DNA of 64,000 nucleotides from Macrocybe gigantea (lineage: Eukaryota > Basidiomycota > Agaricomycetes > Agaricales > Callistosporiaceae), in NCBI GenBank assembly GCA_011319805.1, contig SJRY01000003.1:143269-207268 (forward strand), read 5' to 3'. Shown here one piece after another: positions 58,935-64,000 of this stretch (positions are counted from its first letter, which is position 1; every line of letters begins with the position of its first letter). Under the pieces are notes generated by a model that was not told the origin of the DNA, made no database searches, and saw nothing but the letters and a program-made list of their open reading frames with translations. The position numbers and the translations under genes are program-made.

Positions 58935-59142
58935 GTCGATGGTAGTGGTAACGGGGCAGGAGCGAAAGCGTGGGAATGCGGACTTGTGCGAATTGATCAC
59001 CCCATGGGAAGTTGAAACCTCGGGTAACCGGTAACCGGTTACCGGCCGGTTACCCGAGGTTTCAACTTCCCATGGGGTGATCAATTCGCACAAGTCCGCA
59101 TTCCCACGCTTTCGCTCCTGCCCCGTTACCACTACCATCGAC
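58935..59142. repeat. Inverted repeat, 97-bp arms, 14-base spacer
   Basis: Bases 58935-59031 are the reverse complement of 59046-59142; I compared the arms by eye and found no mismatch. The spacer 59032-59045 is TAACCGGTTACCGG, itself nearly a repeat of the arm tips. It lies about 240 bp upstream of the Spt5-like start (minus strand) and 118 bp upstream of the small ORF at 59261 (plus strand), between two blocks of mobile-element genes facing away from each other. Confidence 0.9.
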
Positions 59143-59260
59143 GACGTTGGCCTCCGTAGTAGACGTACATAGTCCGTAAATACATCGTAGACTATAGATA
59201 CAGTTGTAGAATAAAAGACTTATAGTGAGCAATACCGCGAGCGCCAATACGATATCCGAC

Positions 59261-59587
59261 ATGGAAACCCTGTTGGCGACTGTTCGGGAATTGGATGAGG
59301 AGACGTTGATACGCAGTGGGAACAGAGTTATCTTGGCCATGCAACGACGCCTCAACGAATTGATGTACGTCCCTCGCCACCGTGTTTCTCTCACTGAAGA
59401 GCGTGTTAGGGTCGTTAATGACATTTTAAACGACGAAATTCGCAATCGCCTGCCGTCCGCGACAAAGTCCTCGCCCGATCCTCCCATCGTAATTCCTGAC
59501 GACGTACAAGTACCTGAATTTCCGATTCTCAAGATTGTCACTCGTGGGGGTCGTCGATTGGTGTGTCGGGTACCTCCAAGAGATTGA
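59261..59587 (+). CDS. Small hypothetical protein in the mobile island
   Basis: An intronless frame of 108 residues from an ATG at 59261: METLLATVRELDEETLIRSG, RVRVVNDILNDEIRNRLPSA, a Pro-rich spacer (PDPPIVIPDDVQVPEFP) and a basic end (RGGRRLVCRVPPRD). The helical first half, the even codon use and the lack of a rival frame suggest it is real. No family is recognised; it could be an accessory protein of the neighbouring element. Confidence 0.45.
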   Translation: METLLATVRELDEETLIRSGNRVILAMQRRLNELMYVPRHRVSLTEERVRVVNDILNDEIRNRLPSATKSSPDPPIVIPDDVQVPEFPILKIVTRGGRRLVCRVPPRD

Positions 59588-59930
59588 TCCCACCCATTGC
59601 CTGGTCCCTCAAGTTTCCTGCCGAGTTCTGTGCTGCCAATTGCTTTCGCTGTTGTTGTGCTGTCGCCGAATCAATGTACTATTTGCTTGTAATCAAGGCC
59701 CAATAATTGACGATCCCTCCTCCGCGACGAGACTCTGATGCTATCTACGATGTAATTAGCCCGCCTACATAGCAATAATACCGATTTATCCGCATCCGGG
59801 CCTGGGGCCCGCCCCAGGCCTGAGGTCCCACGTGATTCTACGATGACAGCTTCGATGCCTTCTCGCTGTATGCGCTGCCTTCGTTGACCTATCCCCCATC
59901 GGAATGCGCTGGTGGATCCCTGTCCTGCTC
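59588..59930. other. Spacer before the transposase gene
   Basis: No gene seen. It includes the GC-rich hairpin at 59799-59820. Confidence 0.4.
59799..59820. repeat. GC-rich hairpin, 10-bp arms
   Basis: GGCCTGGGGC and its exact reverse complement are separated by CC. It lies 111 bp before the transposase start and could be part of an element terminus. Confidence 0.6.
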
Positions 59931-62900
59931 ATGGTGGCTTTCGTCTGTCAGTCGTGCCGTTTAGAATGCAAGAGCAGTCAGGGTTTATCCCTTCATCGCA
60001 AAAAATGCAAGCTCGCAAGAAGTGAGGCGGCCGCCTTGGTTATTGAAAGAGCCAAGCGCGTCAAAGAGAAAAGGGAGGAAAGGAAGGAAAAACTGTTGAG
60101 GATACATCAACCGTCTCCACCAGTGGAACCATCGGTACGTGATCATTAAAGTAAACATCGTGCCAGCTAACTAGAGGACAGGTCGCAGAAGTGCCAGACT
60201 TGGTCGAAAACATGGAGGTCGACGAAGAACCCGAACCCCAGCCCGCACGCGTCGAAGAAGGATTCGTGCCTCCTCCTACCAGGTCCGGTAGGAAGCGAAC
60301 CTTTCCTCGCCGGTATCATGATTTCATGCCTCACCGTGTACACCTGCCGCACATGCCTCCTCCACCGAGACCGAAGGAGCCCGAACCCATCGAGGAGGAA
60401 GAAGACACTTCACCTCCATCACCATCCCCCCTCCTCCGAATCCGATCGAATTTCAGACAGAGCCCAATGAATTTGGCGTCTATCGAGTCTATACCACGTA
60501 TCCATCCGGTGATCCCGAAGCTGACCAACAGCTAAACGACCTCTACGATGTCCCCCGTCCCTCTATTAGCCAGCCCGATACTGTCCACTCAAAGTGGGTC
60601 GTGCCCTTCTTGATCACACGCCGGTGGGCTGAAGACATCTTTGCTCCCTTTCGCAACGCGTCGGTCTTTCGGTTTATTCGTTGGTTCTGTACTGGATCGG
60701 GGCAAAAATCGATTGAAGAAGCGGATCGACTGGTTCGCGACGTCATCCTGGCGCCCGACTTTGAGGTGGCTGGTTTCGCCTCCAATTTCAGCACGAAACG
60801 CGAACTGGATCGCATGGACAAATTCATGGACGATCCTTCGCTTTATCAAGGAAGTCCATTCAAGAAATCGTCGGTCAAGGTTCGTTTGCCCGTCGAAGGT
60901 TCGAAAAATGCCAGCGAAGACGAAGCCCCAACTTTCGAAGTCCACGGAGTCTGGCATCAGAGCCTGACGGGTGTCATCAAATCCGCATTTGAATCACCAG
61001 CAGCCAAGACATTTCATTACACGCCCTTCAAGGAATTTTGGAAGTCATCGCCTGAAAACCCGCCGAGCGAATACTCAGCGAAGTCTACAACTCGGACGCT
61101 TTCATCGCCGAGCACGAGAAGATACAGACGCAACCACGCGAACCTGGCTGTACTTTAGAGACAGCCGTGGCCGCGATCATGCTCTGGTCCGATTCGACTC
61201 ATCTCACCAACTTTGGTACCGCGCTCTGGCCCATCTACGCGTTATTCGGCAATCAGTCAAAGTACAGTCGTTCAAAGCCTACGACTTTCTCCGTCGAACA
61301 TGTCGCATATATCCCTCAGGTAAGATCTCCTGATTGAATGTGATCGGTCTTGTTAAATTTGTTCTATTGCAGCTACCAGATACTGTTCAAGACATATACA
61401 TGAAGCTCGGGAAGCAAGCTGCGGCATCAGCTGCAACCCTTGCCCACCTTCGCCGCGAACTCATGCATGCCGTATGGGAGCTACTGCTCGACGAGGACTT
61501 CATGCATGCCTACGTGCACGGAATCGTCGTCAAGTGCGCCGACGGCATTACAAGGCGGTTGTTCCCCAGATTCTTCACCTACTCGGCCGATTATAAAGAA
61601 AAGTAAGTATATTCAAAAGTCCTGTGCAAACAGTCATTGACACGACATCAGAGTTCTTTTGGCCACCATCCGGTCGATGGCGGCCTGCCCCTGCCCTCGC
61701 TGCTTCATCCCAAAGAAGAATATCCCGCTGATGGGGACCAAACTGGACGCACGTCGCCGCGAGAAGATCAGAGTCGACGACGAGCATCGCCGAGGTGCAA
61801 TAGATACCGCGCGTCGATTTATATACCAATTGGGACGGTTGGTCAGTTCGACGTGGGTCGAAGACGTGCTCCGGCCCAAGTCTTGGGTTCCTACCAGAGT
61901 GAGCTCCTAAGCTATCGCCTGTGTGTCTGAGGAACTGAATTCGTTGTAGAACGCATTCTCTGCACGCCTCGCCGACCACGGAGTCAACTTTTATTCCATG
62001 TTTCAGCCCGACTTCCTCCACGAATTCGAACTGGGTGTTTGGCGTTCAACGTTCACCCATCTGCTACGTATCCTGTATGCTGAAGGGGGGGATTGCATAC
62101 AGAAATTGAATCGACGGCAAGTCTCATTTCGGTTTAAAGTTAATGCCAGACTGACGTTTGAACTTGAACAGGTATCGAGCCATACCAACATTTGGTCGCG
62201 ATGTCATTCGACGTTTCAGCAACAACATTTCGGGTTTAAAAAAGCTGGCAGCCCGCGATTACGAGGATATGTTGCAGGTAAGTTGGACGGTCTATAATTG
62301 TTTCGGGGCAGAGCTGACTCTCAGCAGTGCGCAATGCCTGTATTGGAGGATTTACTACCCGAACCGCACAATTCAATGGTCCTGGATCTGGTGTTCACAC
62401 TGTCGACATGGCACGCCATTGCGAAATTGCGGCTTCATACCGAAAGAACGCTCGGCTTCCTTGAGGCGACAACAACGGCCGTGGGGCGTATCATCCGAAA
62501 ATTCGAGAGGACCACCTGTGAATGCTACGAGACACGAGAACTTCCTAAAGAGGAGGCAGCGCGAGGACGTCGCACAGCCGCACGGGTGGAGGCAAGCGGT
62601 GGCACTCAATCTAACCGCGGTCGCAAAACGGGCAAGGTCAACCGCAAGCGATTCAACCTGACGACGTACAAGTTTCACGCGTTGGGCGACTATGTCAAAG
62701 CCATCAAATTGTTTGGAACGACAGAAAATTATTCGACGCAAGTGGTACGTTCAGTGTTGTTTTGTGATACATCTACCTACGACTCATTCTTGATACAAGG
62801 GCGAACTGGAACATCGTCGAGTCAAACGGTATTTCGCCCGCACAAGCAAGAACAATGGTTTCGAAGGGCAAATCTCGAGACAACTGCAGCGCGCACGATT

Positions 62901-63998
62901 TCTGGAGGATATGTGGCAGCGACGATACAATCACCAGATGGCAAATGCCCGCGGAGAGGCGGCTGTCGACGATTATGCCACCGCCGCGTTGCCTTTCACG
63001 GTCTCCGAGGCCCTGCCGCCCACTCCTCCAGATCAACATTACCACATGTCAGAGTCGAAGAAGAACTACGTGTCCATATTTTCGTGGCTACAGGAGAATA
63101 AGGACGATCCCGCACTGGTGGTAAGTGTCGCTCGGCATATCATTCGCAAGACTTGCTAATAATAGTCCACACCAGGACTTCCTGCCACGGTTGAAAGACC
63201 ACTTGCTCGCTCGTTTGCAAGGCTCTTCATTTAGAGACATGGTCAATTCTCAGAATCTGACCACGCGTCATTAATCATCCAACGTAACCGACTATACATG
63301 CACAAGGTAGTCCGATTCAATTATACAACCTACGACATGCGGCGAAATCAAGACTCTATCAATCCGCGGACACATCCCGACGTGATGGTCTTGTCCCACG
63401 AAGCCGCGGAGGAGGTCGGGAGAGACCCGCATCCATACGCCTATGCGCGGGTCATCAGCATATTCCATCTCTATGCTCAGCGCTTTGGAATAGACGATGT
63501 CCCTCACAAGATGGACGTCTTGTTCGTGCGCAACTTTGACCGCGATCGGCGACACCGCTCCGGGTGGAAGGCCCTGCGTCTTCCTCGCGTCGGCTTTCTG
63601 TACGGGTCTGACCCAGACGCATTTGGCTTTCTCGACCCCAACGACGTAGTACGCGCAGTGCACTTGATGCCTGCATTTGCACATGGACGAACTTCGGAAC
63701 TTTTGGGACATCTATCGCCCGTCAACCCAAAGAAGATCACGAAGATTGGAATTGGTATTATGTTGGAATGTAGGTCATGGTCTGCGTACCTTGGCATTCG
63801 GCTGATTGCGTTTACAGTTTCGTCGACCGGGATATGGTGATGCGCTATTTCGGTGGGGCTATCGGACATCAAGCAATATGGGCCGCCCTCGGTGATCTTG
63901 GCGAGAAATATCTGGAGGTAGTGTCCCGCGTTGCGCCCTTCGACAAAGGCAACATTATACAAGGTGTGTTTCTTTTTTGTGAAGCTAGATGTCTCTAA
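59931..63998 (+). mobile_element. Plavaka/KDZ-type DNA transposase gene, runs off the window
   Basis: A multi-exon transposase. It starts MVAFVCQSCRLEC with a C2HC-like finger (CQSCRLECKSSQGLSLHRKK plus C), then a basic helix, an acidic Pro-rich linker, and the long conserved body: VYRVYTTYPSGDPEADQQLN, WAEDIFAPFRNASVFRFIRW, GVIKSAFESPAAKTFHYTPF, IMLWSDSTHLTNFGTALWPI, LRRELMHAVWELLLDEDFMH, CPCPRCFIPKKNIPLMGTK, FQPDFLHEFELGVWRSTFTH, LLPEPHNSMVLDLVFTLSTW, KFHALGDYVKAIKLFGTTEN, NYTTYDMRRNQDSINPRTHP and FVDRDMVMRYFGGAIGHQ. The acidic D...H...E blocks are the expected DDE/D catalytic region. Frame changes at 60426-60431, 61059-61061, 63247-63248 and 63733-63734 are each fixed by one base, so the gene may be intact in life. 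The 3' end lies beyond 63998. Confidence 0.85.
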
Positions 63999-64000
63999 GA

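Noticed and set aside
58899..59138. 79-codon minus-strand frame across the large palindrome
   Set aside because: It is read through the inverted repeat itself, so its two halves mirror each other; no protein evidence.

Overview
The window is nuclear DNA of a filamentous basidiomycete, almost certainly a mushroom-forming agaricomycete. Genes are split by many short introns (about 45-160 nt; one gene has about 23 exons), lie on both strands, and include basidiomycete-type families: an HNH_2-type nuclease protein, a DUF6698-like protein, a free-standing Spt5-like NGN/KOW protein, granulin-like secreted Cys-rich proteins and a Plavaka/KDZ-type transposase. No rRNA, tRNA, CRISPR array or bacterial operon was found.

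Layout. 0-24.8 kb is mostly housekeeping: end of a PPR-like protein, Sm-D1, an acidic unknown protein, an SDR oxidoreductase, a seven-bladed PLL-type (DUF346) lectin, the co-repressor TUP1, a secreted GH27 alpha-galactosidase and a Sos7-like kinetochore protein. 24.8-27.7 kb holds relics, including a broken GH27 3' end. 27.7-42 kb has a 964-residue coiled-coil protein, a Med25-like protein, a cytochrome b561, a kinesin-10-like motor and the ribosome-assembly factor RPF2, the last two sharing a 198-bp divergent promoter. 42-47 kb is a cluster of secreted Cys-rich genes around an HNH-nuclease gene, with duplicated promoter DNA. 47.4-50 kb has two relics (TUP1-like WD40 and GMC oxidoreductase). 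50-52.1 kb has a PfkB sugar kinase and an EthD-domain protein. From 52.5 kb to the right end lies a mobile-element island: AT-rich tandem repeats, the DUF6698-like and Spt5-like genes on the minus strand, a 97-bp-arm inverted repeat, a small ORF, and a multi-exon transposase gene that runs off the window.

Quality warning. Many clearly real genes (RPF2, TUP1, GH27, the EthD protein, the Spt5-like protein, the transposase) are interrupted by a frame change. In each case one extra base, usually in a short run of identical bases, rejoins the conserved frames; for TUP1, RPF2, the EthD protein and the acidic protein the spliced length then becomes an exact multiple of three. This looks like single-base deletion error in the assembly. 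The GH27, TUP1-like and GMC relics carry different damage (truncation, in-frame stops) and look like real decay.

Exon borders were chosen by eye from GT(GC)-AG signals and protein continuity; family names rest on motif recognition, with no database search.
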